Assembly (NCBI GenBank): GCA_017470525.1
Contig: JAFUYM010000038.1
Span: 62,001-126,000, forward strand
DNA: 64,000 nt
From: Bacteroidaceae bacterium
GTDB taxonomy: Bacteria; Bacteroidota; Bacteroidia; Bacteroidales; Bacteroidaceae
Direction: 5' to 3'
In this document: positions 10,001 to 16,187 of the stretch, piece after piece
Position numbering within the stretch: the first letter of the stretch is position 1
Layout: every line of letters begins with the position of its first letter
Notes under the pieces: generated by a model
The model's database searches: none
Seen by the model: the letters and a program-made list of their open reading frames with translations, nothing else
What the model was told of the DNA's origin: nothing
Made by a program: the position numbers and the translations under genes

Positions 10001-11261
10001 GCTGATTTTCCTCGTCATAGCCGCCTATTTCTTCCTCTACTACCGCAATAACCAACTCTTCGTCTTCAATCTGCGACAGTTCATCCAACTGAACAATAAA
10101 GTCTTCACCTCGACCGAAGACACCCTGCCCGAAGTCTTGCACCAAAGCCTTTCCGACATCAAGACAGCCGACACCGTGGGCATGATGCTGCCATCCGAAG
10201 ACCATGACCAACCTTTCCTGTTCACCTTCACAGGCAATGCCGAGGAACAGAGCGTTTATGAAAGCATGATGCAGTCCGCATACCATCAGAAGAAAGAAAT
10301 GACCAGCAGCAACGGACACTTCCACGCCTATCCCCTCTTCGTGCCAGGCACCGAAGACGAATCACTCGTGGGAGTGCTGGGCGTACGCTTCTACGACGGC
10401 AAACTGACCGACGAAGAAAGGCTGATTATGAATCTTGTTGTACAGTTCATGAGCATCCACACCTATTTCTCTTACCATAAAGTGGGCGAGATGAACGAAC
10501 TGTTGGAATTGAAGCAGGACGAACGTATGCGCATTGACAATGAGCAGCAAAAAGTCTATGTGCGCAATCAAATCATGGATAACAGCCTCTCCACCTTGAA
10601 GCATGAGACCATGTACTATCCCAACCGTATCAAGCAACTGGTTGATGCCACATTGGAAACCCCCGATGCCTCCATTAGCCAGACAACCATCCACGACATA
10701 GACGAACTGCTCACCTACTACAAGGAAATGTTCACCATACTCAGCACTTGTGCAGGCAAGCAAGTGGAAATGGTACTCTTCAAGCGCACCATACTCACCG
10801 CCCAAGCCATCGGCGAAATGGCAACACGCTCCTTCAGGAAGCAAGGCAAGAAAGGGCAGGGGAGGACTGCCATCCAAGTCACCCCGGGCAAAGGACTCTC
10901 CGTGCAAGGCGACAAGATTTTCCTTCAAACCCTCATAGACAACATCATCTCCCTCTATTTCGAGCACCAGTCAGGCGGAGACTTGCTGTTAGACTTTGAC
11001 GTTTCCGATGGCTTTGCTAAATTTGCATTCACCGACACCGCTTATCGCTACGACGACCAGACGATACCCCTCCTGTTCTATGTCGATAATGTGCGCTACG
11101 ATGCCAAGACCGACACACTCTCAGGCGCGCAATACATGATTTGCCGTCAAGTCATACGTGAACATGATGCCCACTCCTCCCGTCGGGGATGCCGCATTTA
11201 CGTGGAGAACAGCGAAACAGGCAAAGGCTCACGATTCATCTTCACCTTGCCCCTCTCCTGA
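7059..11261 (+). CDS. Tandem (double) histidine-kinase-like sensor, lipoprotein N-terminus
   Basis: A 1400-residue protein made of two sensor-kinase-like halves. Half 1: lipoprotein-type signal (LCAC, Cys 23), a helical TPR-like periplasmic domain, a membrane helix at about 442-461, a DHp-like helix pair at about 590-650 in which the expected His position reads IVNGITPFL, then an intact HATPase domain with N-box NTLLDNARKYTP (about 704), G1 box DTGHGM (about 739) and G2 GFGFGL (about 777). Half 2 begins with a hydrophobic segment (MKAMMCVAMLLMGGTMNA, about 825-842) resembling a signal peptide, then a second helical sensor, a membrane helix at about 974-996, a GAF-like region, a DHp helix with STLKHETMYYP (His 1182), and a degenerate ATPase domain with no G1 glycines. 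The architecture resembles Bacteroidetes DUF5112/DUF5113 proteins, from memory. A response regulator follows 57 bp downstream. The signal sensed is unknown. Confidence 0.8.
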   Translation: MSRKIRILSVIAVHVVLLCLCACENVSDVECRQIDSLNILAYQTKYKSLDEAEGYVNEVLTRYAGTTYRDGLHEAMLGKGDVLGMRMEYDSAQVCYKEVLDATNNDLIGCMADVNMMSVCLMTAMNKEFYDYRSDALERMANVEEESSDMTEHQQMLWKAVQTDYHFVSANYFIKMRQDNGVSEEFDWLEEHQDLFAADTARLSAYLFLKSLYTVKDGSTSDTMDEMQRNLIRLLSLSKQSGYIYFEVSALNALAKSIMRGGEMKPSRWVFIGELLGDLGFFPLEYKLANRALKLSRQYGNDFVQTTALVTLSDFYLKEGKDSLALVQMEDALGLINENHQKMCRHKHETETHEVLYAYSAVEDTLSTEMKWIADPDVIAVPEWMAMVREQLSVVYGAMGMKAASDYNHNIYFDILDVTRQDLRVQQEEENLMQEEQMLNLLLWFFAVAIVVLLWLLYVYSKRSRQEYHKKVNVLSQVIDICKRLSSALSEAVEDEDDLDKALHGIADADVERLFPQVKGHDWTQVEPAQMKGLDKELFHVLLLFYNWMRQKGLLFIQFTQQQQQLEGETYVFEKRLEENKRQYIEKLTSMSIVNGITPFLDRALHEVNKLKTDKDASPSMVRERFHYLSELIDKINDYNDVLGHWVKIRQGMVTLNIENFALQPLFETMKRGTRTFDSKGVSLSVDDTPSVVKADKSLTLFMMNTLLDNARKYTPEGGLVKLSATETDAYVEVSVSDTGHGMSAEDVDTLNNAKVYDSSKIGAEGEHASAIKQNKGFGFGLMNCKGIIGKYKKTNAVFNVCEFGVESEIGQGSRFFFRLPKGVMKAMMCVAMLLMGGTMNAESQQEHAAAYIGRLYSANVSGNYEQAILYADSAIQCLNQYYEEMVSKGTHLMSLEGGEMAELEWWKSGMDADYELIIGLRNEVAIAALALNRNSLYHYNSEVFTRLYKLISTDPTLEEYCNNIKMANRNKKTTAILLGMLIFLVIAAYFFLYYRNNQLFVFNLRQFIQLNNKVFTSTEDTLPEVLHQSLSDIKTADTVGMMLPSEDHDQPFLFTFTGNAEEQSVYESMMQSAYHQKKEMTSSNGHFHAYPLFVPGTEDESLVGVLGVRFYDGKLTDEERLIMNLVVQFMSIHTYFSYHKVGEMNELLELKQDERMRIDNEQQKVYVRNQIMDNSLSTLKHETMYYPNRIKQLVDATLETPDASISQTTIHDIDELLTYYKEMFTILSTCAGKQVEMVLFKRTILTAQAIGEMATRSFRKQGKKGQGRTAIQVTPGKGLSVQGDKIFLQTLIDNIISLYFEHQSGGDLLLDFDVSDGFAKFAFTDTAYRYDDQTIPLLFYVDNVRYDAKTDTLSGAQYMICRQVIREHDAHSSRRGCRIYVENSETGKGSRFIFTLPLS

Positions 11262-11318
11262 CACCTCCGAAAAATCCACAACTTATAAATCTTAAAAACA
11301 ACAAAAACCGAAAATAAT

Positions 11319-12038
11319 ATGGATGCATTCAAAGTAATCATAGTAGAAGACGTCGCTCTCGAAATGAAGGGCACCAAAGAAATCTTCCGCTCCGAAATCC
11401 CCGAAGCCGAAATCGTCGGCTCAGCCATGAACGAGACCGAACTCTGGAAACTCATGCGCGACAACCAGCCCGACCTCGTGCTGCTCGACCTCGGATTAGG
11501 CGGCTCCACCACAGCAGGAGTCGATGTGTGCAAGCAACTGCGCCGCCGCTATCCCGACGTGCATGTGCTCATATTCACAGGCGAAATCATGAACGAGAAA
11601 CTGTGGGTCGATGCCCTCGATGCAGGAGCCGACGGCATCATCCTCAAAAGCGGCGAATTGCTCACGAAAGGCGATGTGCAGAGTGTCCTCAACGGCAAGC
11701 GAATGGTCTTCAACCAGCCCATTCTCGAAAAGATACTCCAGCGATTCCGCAAGTCCGTCCTCAACGAGGCAATGCGCCAAGAGGCATTCCTCGACTACGA
11801 CATCGATGAATACGACGAGCGGTTCCTCCGCCACCTTGCCCTTGGCTACACAAAAGACATGATAGCCAACCTGAAAGGTATGCCATTCGGAGTCAAGTCC
11901 ATCGAAAAACGTCAGAACGATTTGACCAACCGGCTCTTCGGCGAAGACCACGAAAGCATCAACGCCACCCGTCTGGTGACCAAAGCCATCGAACTCCGTA
12001 TTCTCGACATCGACAACCTCGAACCTGACGACGAATAA
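11319..12038 (+). CDS. Response regulator, REC plus LuxR-like helix-turn-helix
   Basis: A 239-residue regulator. The receiver domain (about 1-130) has the acidic pair ED near the N-terminus, phospho-acceptor Asp 57 in LVLLDLGLGG, the conserved Thr/Ser in LIFTGE and the Lys in GIILKSGE. The C-terminal part (about 165-225) contains DERFLRHLALGYTKDMIANL followed by SIEKRQNDLTNRLFG, which fits a LuxR/NarL-type HTH. It is directly downstream of the double kinase and is its probable partner. The regulon cannot be predicted. Confidence 0.85.
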   Translation: MDAFKVIIVEDVALEMKGTKEIFRSEIPEAEIVGSAMNETELWKLMRDNQPDLVLLDLGLGGSTTAGVDVCKQLRRRYPDVHVLIFTGEIMNEKLWVDALDAGADGIILKSGELLTKGDVQSVLNGKRMVFNQPILEKILQRFRKSVLNEAMRQEAFLDYDIDEYDERFLRHLALGYTKDMIANLKGMPFGVKSIEKRQNDLTNRLFGEDHESINATRLVTKAIELRILDIDNLEPDDE

Positions 12039-12064
12039 CCATTCCCCACCAATCCACCCCATCC

Positions 12065-12760
12065 ATGCGCTACAAACACTACCTACGCCGCTTTCTCCAG
12101 TGCTACTTTTGGTGCATTGCCATCTCGCTCATCCTGCTGCTCTTTGTCTCGTGGGTGCTCGGCATCTATGTGGATGGAGTGTCAGGATTGCTCACGGCGC
12201 GTGGCATCCGGTGGCTCTGTATCAACATCGTCCCCAACTTCGCCTCCGTCCATCTGGCAAAGATGCTGTTAGGACTGATGGCAATCAGCGTTCTTCGCGA
12301 GTCAGGCATCATCAGTACCTATCGCAGACACGTGTCGCTGAAGCAGAAGCGCGCCCTGCAAATCACGGGCGTGTCCTTCCTGCTCATTGTCTGCCTTTTC
12401 TCCCTCTTGCTGTTTCTGCCCAATGCCCCCTTGCTCAGTGCATTCGGCACCTTCCAAGGCTCCGCCCTCTCTAAAGGCTTCTATGGCATCTTCATGTGCC
12501 TTGCCATCTTCATCGGCAACGTCTATGGCTACACCTCAGGGCGTTTCCTCACCATGCGCGACTTCGTCCATGCCCACGTCAGCATCTTCTCCACCGTCGC
12601 CAACTATTTCGTCATCCTCTTCCTCGCCAGCCAACTCGTCGGATGCCTCGACTACACAGGCATCCTGCCCCTGTTGGGAGCCGACGCCACCGTCCTCTAC
12701 ATCCTCCGTGGCATCCTCTACAACGTGCCCCTCCTCCTCTACATCCTTTTAGCATTGTAG
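12065..12760 (+). CDS. AbgT-like multi-pass membrane protein
   Basis: A 231-residue hydrophobic protein with about five to six membrane helices. The stretch from about residue 150 (GNVYGYTSGRFLTMRDFV... followed by VILFLASQLVGCLDYTGI) is reminiscent of the second half of AbgT-family aminobenzoyl-glutamate transporters, which carry a YG-x-x-(S/A)G motif and a later F-x-A-Q-x-V segment. It is under half the length of a normal AbgT transporter, so transport function is doubtful. It lies 26 bp after the response regulator and probably shares its operon. The 3' end overlaps the convergent nth gene by 22 bp. Assignment is by eye only. Confidence 0.6.
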   Translation: MRYKHYLRRFLQCYFWCIAISLILLLFVSWVLGIYVDGVSGLLTARGIRWLCINIVPNFASVHLAKMLLGLMAISVLRESGIISTYRRHVSLKQKRALQITGVSFLLIVCLFSLLLFLPNAPLLSAFGTFQGSALSKGFYGIFMCLAIFIGNVYGYTSGRFLTMRDFVHAHVSIFSTVANYFVILFLASQLVGCLDYTGILPLLGADATVLYILRGILYNVPLLLYILLAL

Positions 12761-13380
12761 GCACAGAAATCTCGCAATCCACATTGGCTGCATAGAGGTC
12801 TCAGGCTCTTGCACACATATCGCCCGTGCAAGATGAGCCAATGATGCGCCCTCCCGATGAACGCCTCCGGGATATTCCTCATCAGTTCCCGCTCCACAGC
12901 GTATGGAGTGGTACACCTTTCCGGCACCAGCCCAATCCTGTGGCTCACTCGAAATACATGCGTATCCACCGCCATCCTCGCCTCATGGAAAGCCACGCTC
13001 AGCATCACATTTGCCGTTTTCCTGCCCACTCCCGGCAAAGCCACCAGTTCGTCGAAATCGCCAGGCACCTCACCCCCATGCCTCTCCATCAGCATCCGAG
13101 CCATCTGCACCAGATGCTCCGCCTTGCTGTTCGGATAACTCACAGATTTCACATACTCCAACACCTCATCCCTCGTCGCGCCAGCCATCACCTCAGCCGT
13201 CGGAAAAGCCCGAAATAAGGCAGGCGACACCATGTTCACCCTCTTGTCAGTGCATTGAGCCGACAGAATCACGGCACACAGCAACTGGAACGTGTTCTCA
13301 TACTTCAATTCCGTTTCAGCCTCAGGCATCGCTTCCTGAAAATATGCCACCAATCTCTCGTATCTCTCCTTCCTTCTCAT
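12739..13380 (-). CDS. nth: Endonuclease III
   Basis: A 213-residue DNA glycosylase/AP lyase for oxidised pyrimidines. The helix-hairpin-helix LPGVGRKTANVML contains the catalytic Lys, VDTHVFRVSHRIGL contains the catalytic Asp, and the 4Fe-4S loop has spacing C-x6-C-x2-C-x5-C (CKSLRPLCSQCGLRDFC). Its length is normal. It ends 22 bp inside the convergent membrane-protein gene. Confidence 0.97.
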   Translation of the reverse strand: MRRKERYERLVAYFQEAMPEAETELKYENTFQLLCAVILSAQCTDKRVNMVSPALFRAFPTAEVMAGATRDEVLEYVKSVSYPNSKAEHLVQMARMLMERHGGEVPGDFDELVALPGVGRKTANVMLSVAFHEARMAVDTHVFRVSHRIGLVPERCTTPYAVERELMRNIPEAFIGRAHHWLILHGRYVCKSLRPLCSQCGLRDFCAYNAKRM

Positions 13381-13398
13381 AAAACTGTATATGAACTA

Positions 13399-13462
13399 TT
13401 AACAATTGCCATGCGGCTTGTTGGGTCATTCGGTTCAAGCGCATCGCGTCAGCCTAATGTTA
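13399..13462. repeat. Dispersed intergenic repeat, copy 1
   Basis: Core CCATGCGGCTTG ... GCGCATCGCGTCAGCC, flanked by TTAACA/TGTTAA. It closely matches a second copy at 14385-14451 and, in part, one at 62333-62366 (minus) and a core at 46079-46090. Between nth and rpmA. Confidence 0.75.
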
Positions 13463-13492
13463 ATTATTAATTAAAAATTTTTGATTCTTACT

Positions 13493-13541
13493 AACGAAGA
13501 CACGGGTGACAGCCCTTGGCTGTCACCCGTGTTTCTTCGTT
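13493..13541 (-). terminator. Terminator hairpin of the rplU-rpmA operon
   Basis: Arms 13493-13514 and 13518-13541 pair over 22 bp with a 2-nt bulge and a 3-nt loop. It follows the rpmA stop closely. The T run is weak. Confidence 0.75.
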
Positions 13542-13551
13542 CAAAAAGCAG

Positions 13552-13818
13552 TTACGCTTCAGCAGCCACTGGCTCAATAGATACTGTGCTGCGGTTCTCG
13601 CGACCACGCTTGAACACCACCACGCCGTCAACGAGAGCGTACAGTGTGTCGTCCTTACCAATACCTACATTCTTGCCAGGGTGGTGCTTCGTGCCGCGCT
13701 GACGAACAATAATGTTGCCAGCCTTAACTGTTTCACCACCAAAGTGCTTCAAACCGAGTCGTTTAGAGTGTGACTCACGGCCGTTCTTGGAACTACCTAC
13801 ACCTTTTTTATGTGCCAT
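13552..13818 (-). CDS. rpmA: 50S ribosomal protein L27
   Basis: An 88-residue protein starting [16 protein letters not shown], with the L27 signature [19 protein letters not shown]. It lies downstream of rplU, the usual L21-L27 pair, and is followed by a long hairpin. Confidence 0.98.
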   Translation of the reverse strand: MAHKKGVGSSKNGRESHSKRLGLKHFGGETVKAGNIIVRQRGTKHHPGKNVGIGKDDTLYALVDGVVVFKRGRENRSTVSIEPVAAEA

Positions 13819-13881
13819 GTTGAAATACTGTCTTAATTGATTGTTAATAAAAATGATTTGTTGTGTGTGGTGGGCATCTGG

Positions 13882-14199
13882 TTATGCTACAACAGACTTG
13901 ACGAGCACCTGAGTGAACTGCTCGCGGTGGCCTCTCAACTTGCGGTAACCTTTGCGGCGACGCTTGTGGAACACGAGCACCTTGTCACCCTTGATGATGG
14001 GGGCAACCACTTCCAGCACCACCTTCGCGCCTTCCACAGTTGGAGTACCCACAGTTACGACACCGTCGTTGTCAACCAACAACACTTTCTCAATTTCAAC
14101 AGTTGCGTTAGCTTCCACATCTTTAATGTGGTGAACGTAGAGCCTTTTGCCCTCTTCAACCTTGAACTGCTGACCCTGAATTTCTGCAATTACGTACAT
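13882..14199 (-). CDS. rplU: 50S ribosomal protein L21
   Basis: A 105-residue protein starting [17 protein letters not shown] and ending with [18 protein letters not shown], the conserved L21 C-terminal region. The open frame extends 26 codons further upstream, but the family start and the promoter at 14288-14318 support this ATG. Co-transcribed with rpmA after a 63-bp gap. Confidence 0.97.
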   Translation of the reverse strand: MYVIAEIQGQQFKVEEGKRLYVHHIKDVEANATVEIEKVLLVDNDGVVTVGTPTVEGAKVVLEVVAPIIKGDKVLVFHKRRRKGYRKLRGHREQFTQVLVKSVVA

Positions 14200-14287
14200 T
14201 TTGTTTTTGAAATGTTTTAGGGTTCCATCGGGAGGCGGAGCACACCTTGCGCCCACTTGTCCGAGCCTTTCCGACATAAATCGGCTG

Positions 14288-14318
14288 CAAAGTTACGCTT
14301 TTTTTGCGAACCCGCAAA
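14288..14318 (-). promoter_or_regulatory. rplU promoter, near-consensus Bacteroidetes type
   Basis: On the minus strand TTTG (14315-14318), a 19-bp spacer and TAACTTTG (14288-14295) match the -33/-7 consensus. The predicted start gives a leader of about 85 nt before rplU. Confidence 0.8.
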
Positions 14319-14384
14319 ATCTTTTCCGCAAAAAAAGCAAAAAAACAATGCCGCTGTATAATTAGCAATTAATAATTAACAAAG

Positions 14385-14451
14385 AACAATTACCATGTGG
14401 CTTGTTGGTCATTCTGTTCAGGCGCATCGCGTCAGCCTAATGGTTCATTGT
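14385..14451. repeat. Dispersed intergenic repeat, copy 2
   Basis: ACAATTACCATGTGGCTTG, then GTTCAGGCGCATCGCG and TCAGCCTAATG closely match copy 1 at 13399-13462. Confidence 0.75.
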
Positions 14452-14559
14452 TAATCATTCATTATTTGTGTGCGCACACAGCAAAAATGACTTTTGAGAG
14501 CCTCTTTTTTAGTTTTTTCGCCTAAATTCTTCTTTTTTAGCAACTTTTTCCTACAAAAA

Positions 14560-14592
14560 TTTGTTTTTATTAACTAAAAGGTTGTAACTTTG
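14560..14592 (+). promoter_or_regulatory. Promoter of the winged-helix gene
   Basis: TTTG (14560-14563), a 21-bp spacer and TAACTTTG (14585-14592) fit the -33/-7 consensus. The leader is about 75 nt. Confidence 0.75.
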
Positions 14593-14674
14593 CATCGGAT
14601 TTGGGAAAAGATTGTTTTAGAATCCCTGACCCACAACTAAAAAGTTTAACAAATTAAAGGTAAGGTTTAAGATT

Positions 14675-14887
14675 ATGTTACAGGAAAAAGCAGGAAACAT
14701 TGCAGGTCTCATTTGGAACGCTCTTTCTGAGGCTGAAGCTGCACAGACATTCAAGCAAATCAAGAAGGCTACTAAACTTGCTGAGAAGGATTTCAACCTC
14801 GGTCTCGGTTGGTTGCTCCGCGAGGACAAGGTGAATGCCGTAGAGACTGGCGACGAGAAAGATCCATACGCTTACTCTCTCAAGTAA
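14675..14887 (+). CDS. Small winged helix-turn-helix protein
   Basis: A 70-residue protein beginning MLQEKAGNIAGLIWNAL and containing TFKQIKKATKLAEKDFNLGLGWLLREDKV, matching the DUF2582-type winged-helix family common in Bacteroidetes. The helix pattern suggests nucleic-acid binding, but no target is known. It has its own strong promoter and a terminator, so it is monocistronic. Confidence 0.8.
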   Translation: MLQEKAGNIAGLIWNALSEAEAAQTFKQIKKATKLAEKDFNLGLGWLLREDKVNAVETGDEKDPYAYSLK

Positions 14888-14906
14888 TTAGTCGCTTCAC
14901 GACTAT

Positions 14907-14946
14907 AAAAATGCGTTGCTCAATCCCTTGGGTGACGCATTTTTTT
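14907..14946 (+). terminator. Terminator of the winged-helix gene
   Basis: AAAATGCGT (14907-14915) pairs with ACGCATTTT (from 14935) and is followed by a T run, 20 bp after the stop. Confidence 0.75.
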
Positions 14947-15022
14947 GTATCCATACGTAAAAAACTTTCGGCGAGAGGTTGGGAAATGGCAACCTTAGGG
15001 GTATTACAGATAAAAACGTGAC

Positions 15023-15547
15023 ATGACAGACAAGGAAACGATAAAGAAACTTTTTCTCGAGCATTACGATAGGATGTACCTGTTGGCACGGGTGTTGCTG
15101 CACGATGACGAGGAAAGCAGGGATGCGGTGAGCGAGGTGTTTGCCCAATTGCTGGACGGCACCGTCCGTGTGCGTCCCGACACAGCCGGCAGTTTCCTTC
15201 TGACGTGTGTACGAAACCGATGCCTGAAGGTGTTGCGAGGGAAGCAGGTGAGGGAAAAGGCACAAAAACTGTTGGCGATGATGGGTGACGAGAAGGATGT
15301 CACGCTTCCCCTCATGCTGGAGGCAGGGAGGGAAATTGACCAACTGGAAGAAGTGCTCCGTTTCTGTCAAGAGGGTTTGACAGAGCAGACTCTCCGCGTG
15401 TTCCTCATGCACTATCAAGAGCGGAAGCGGTATGCCGACATCTCGGCAGAACTGGGCATCAGCGAAGCCGCCGTGTACAAGCATCTGGCACAGGCTTTGA
15501 AACGAATCAAGAATCACTTTAAATCATCAGACAATGGAGACGATTGA
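15023..15547 (+). CDS. ECF-type RNA polymerase sigma factor
   Basis: A 174-residue sigma-70 family protein of the extracytoplasmic-function class. Region 2 covers about 8-70 (FLEHYDRMYLLARVLLHDDEESRDAVSEVF contains the -10 binding helix), and region 4 about 120-165 (YADISAELGISEAAVYKHLAQALKRI). It overlaps the FecR-like gene by 14 bp, and two receptor genes follow, the layout of FecI/FecR/TonB-dependent signalling. Its likely role is to transcribe this or a related locus when the anti-sigma protein is signalled. Confidence 0.9.
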   Translation: MTDKETIKKLFLEHYDRMYLLARVLLHDDEESRDAVSEVFAQLLDGTVRVRPDTAGSFLLTCVRNRCLKVLRGKQVREKAQKLLAMMGDEKDVTLPLMLEAGREIDQLEEVLRFCQEGLTEQTLRVFLMHYQERKRYADISAELGISEAAVYKHLAQALKRIKNHFKSSDNGDD

Positions 15548-16172
15548 ACAGTTCCTCATGATGATGGAACACCCCGAAAGGTACACCGACGAGCAACTGC
15601 AAGAGATGCTTGCCGACGATGAATGTCGCGAACTTTACGAGACGATCCAGCAGGTGGAATCTGCTGTACAGATGGACGATGCCAAACTACAGATAGCCAA
15701 GGGTATCAAAGAAGAAGAATGGAAAGTGTTTGAACAGAAGCATTTTTCTAAACCTGCATGGCGTTGGCGTAAGATGGCGGCTGCTGTCGCAGTGGTGATG
15801 ATGCTTTCGGGCATTACCTACGCAGCCATCGGTCTTACTCGGCATATTCATTCGTTCAATTTATTCAACTCACTGACAGAAACAACGAATGAAACGAATG
15901 TAAAGAATCAGGAGGAAGTGTTGCCGAATGATTCGACAGCTATGTCGGCAGAGGCTATCACGTTTGAGAATGTTCCGTTGGATGAGATTCTTCGTTCCAT
16001 TGCCGAACACTATGGAAAGACCCTTGACATCCACAACAAACAAGCGCACGAACTTCGCCTTTTCTACAAGTGGAACAAACAGGCGACGCTCGAAAGTATT
16101 ATTACCGACCTCAACCATTTTGAACAAGTGCGTCTTACGTTACACGAAGACACCCTGATTATTGAACCATAA
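15534..16172 (+). CDS. FecR-like anti-sigma protein with DUF4974-like C-terminus
   Basis: A 212-residue single-pass membrane protein. A cytoplasmic N-terminal part (about 1-77), a membrane helix at about 78-100 (MAAAVAVVMMLSGITYAAIG), then a periplasmic part ending in a DUF4974-like domain at about 140-212 (ITFENVPLDEILRSIAEHYGK ... LHEDTLIIEP). It is shorter than classical FecR because the central FecR domain is missing or reduced. The 14-bp overlap with the sigma gene indicates translational coupling. It probably holds the ECF sigma factor and receives a signal from the STN-like domains of the downstream receptors. Confidence 0.8.
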   Translation: METIEQFLMMMEHPERYTDEQLQEMLADDECRELYETIQQVESAVQMDDAKLQIAKGIKEEEWKVFEQKHFSKPAWRWRKMAAAVAVVMMLSGITYAAIGLTRHIHSFNLFNSLTETTNETNVKNQEEVLPNDSTAMSAEAITFENVPLDEILRSIAEHYGKTLDIHNKQAHELRLFYKWNKQATLESIITDLNHFEQVRLTLHEDTLIIEP

Positions 16173-16187
16173 CACAGCATTGCCGTC

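Larger units (their letters stand above)
14200..14674. other. 475-bp intergenic region between rplU and the winged-helix gene
   Basis: It holds the divergent promoters at 14288-14318 (-) and 14560-14592 (+), the dispersed repeat copy at 14385-14451 and AT-rich sequence. No RNA gene or credible ORF is seen. Confidence 0.7.
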
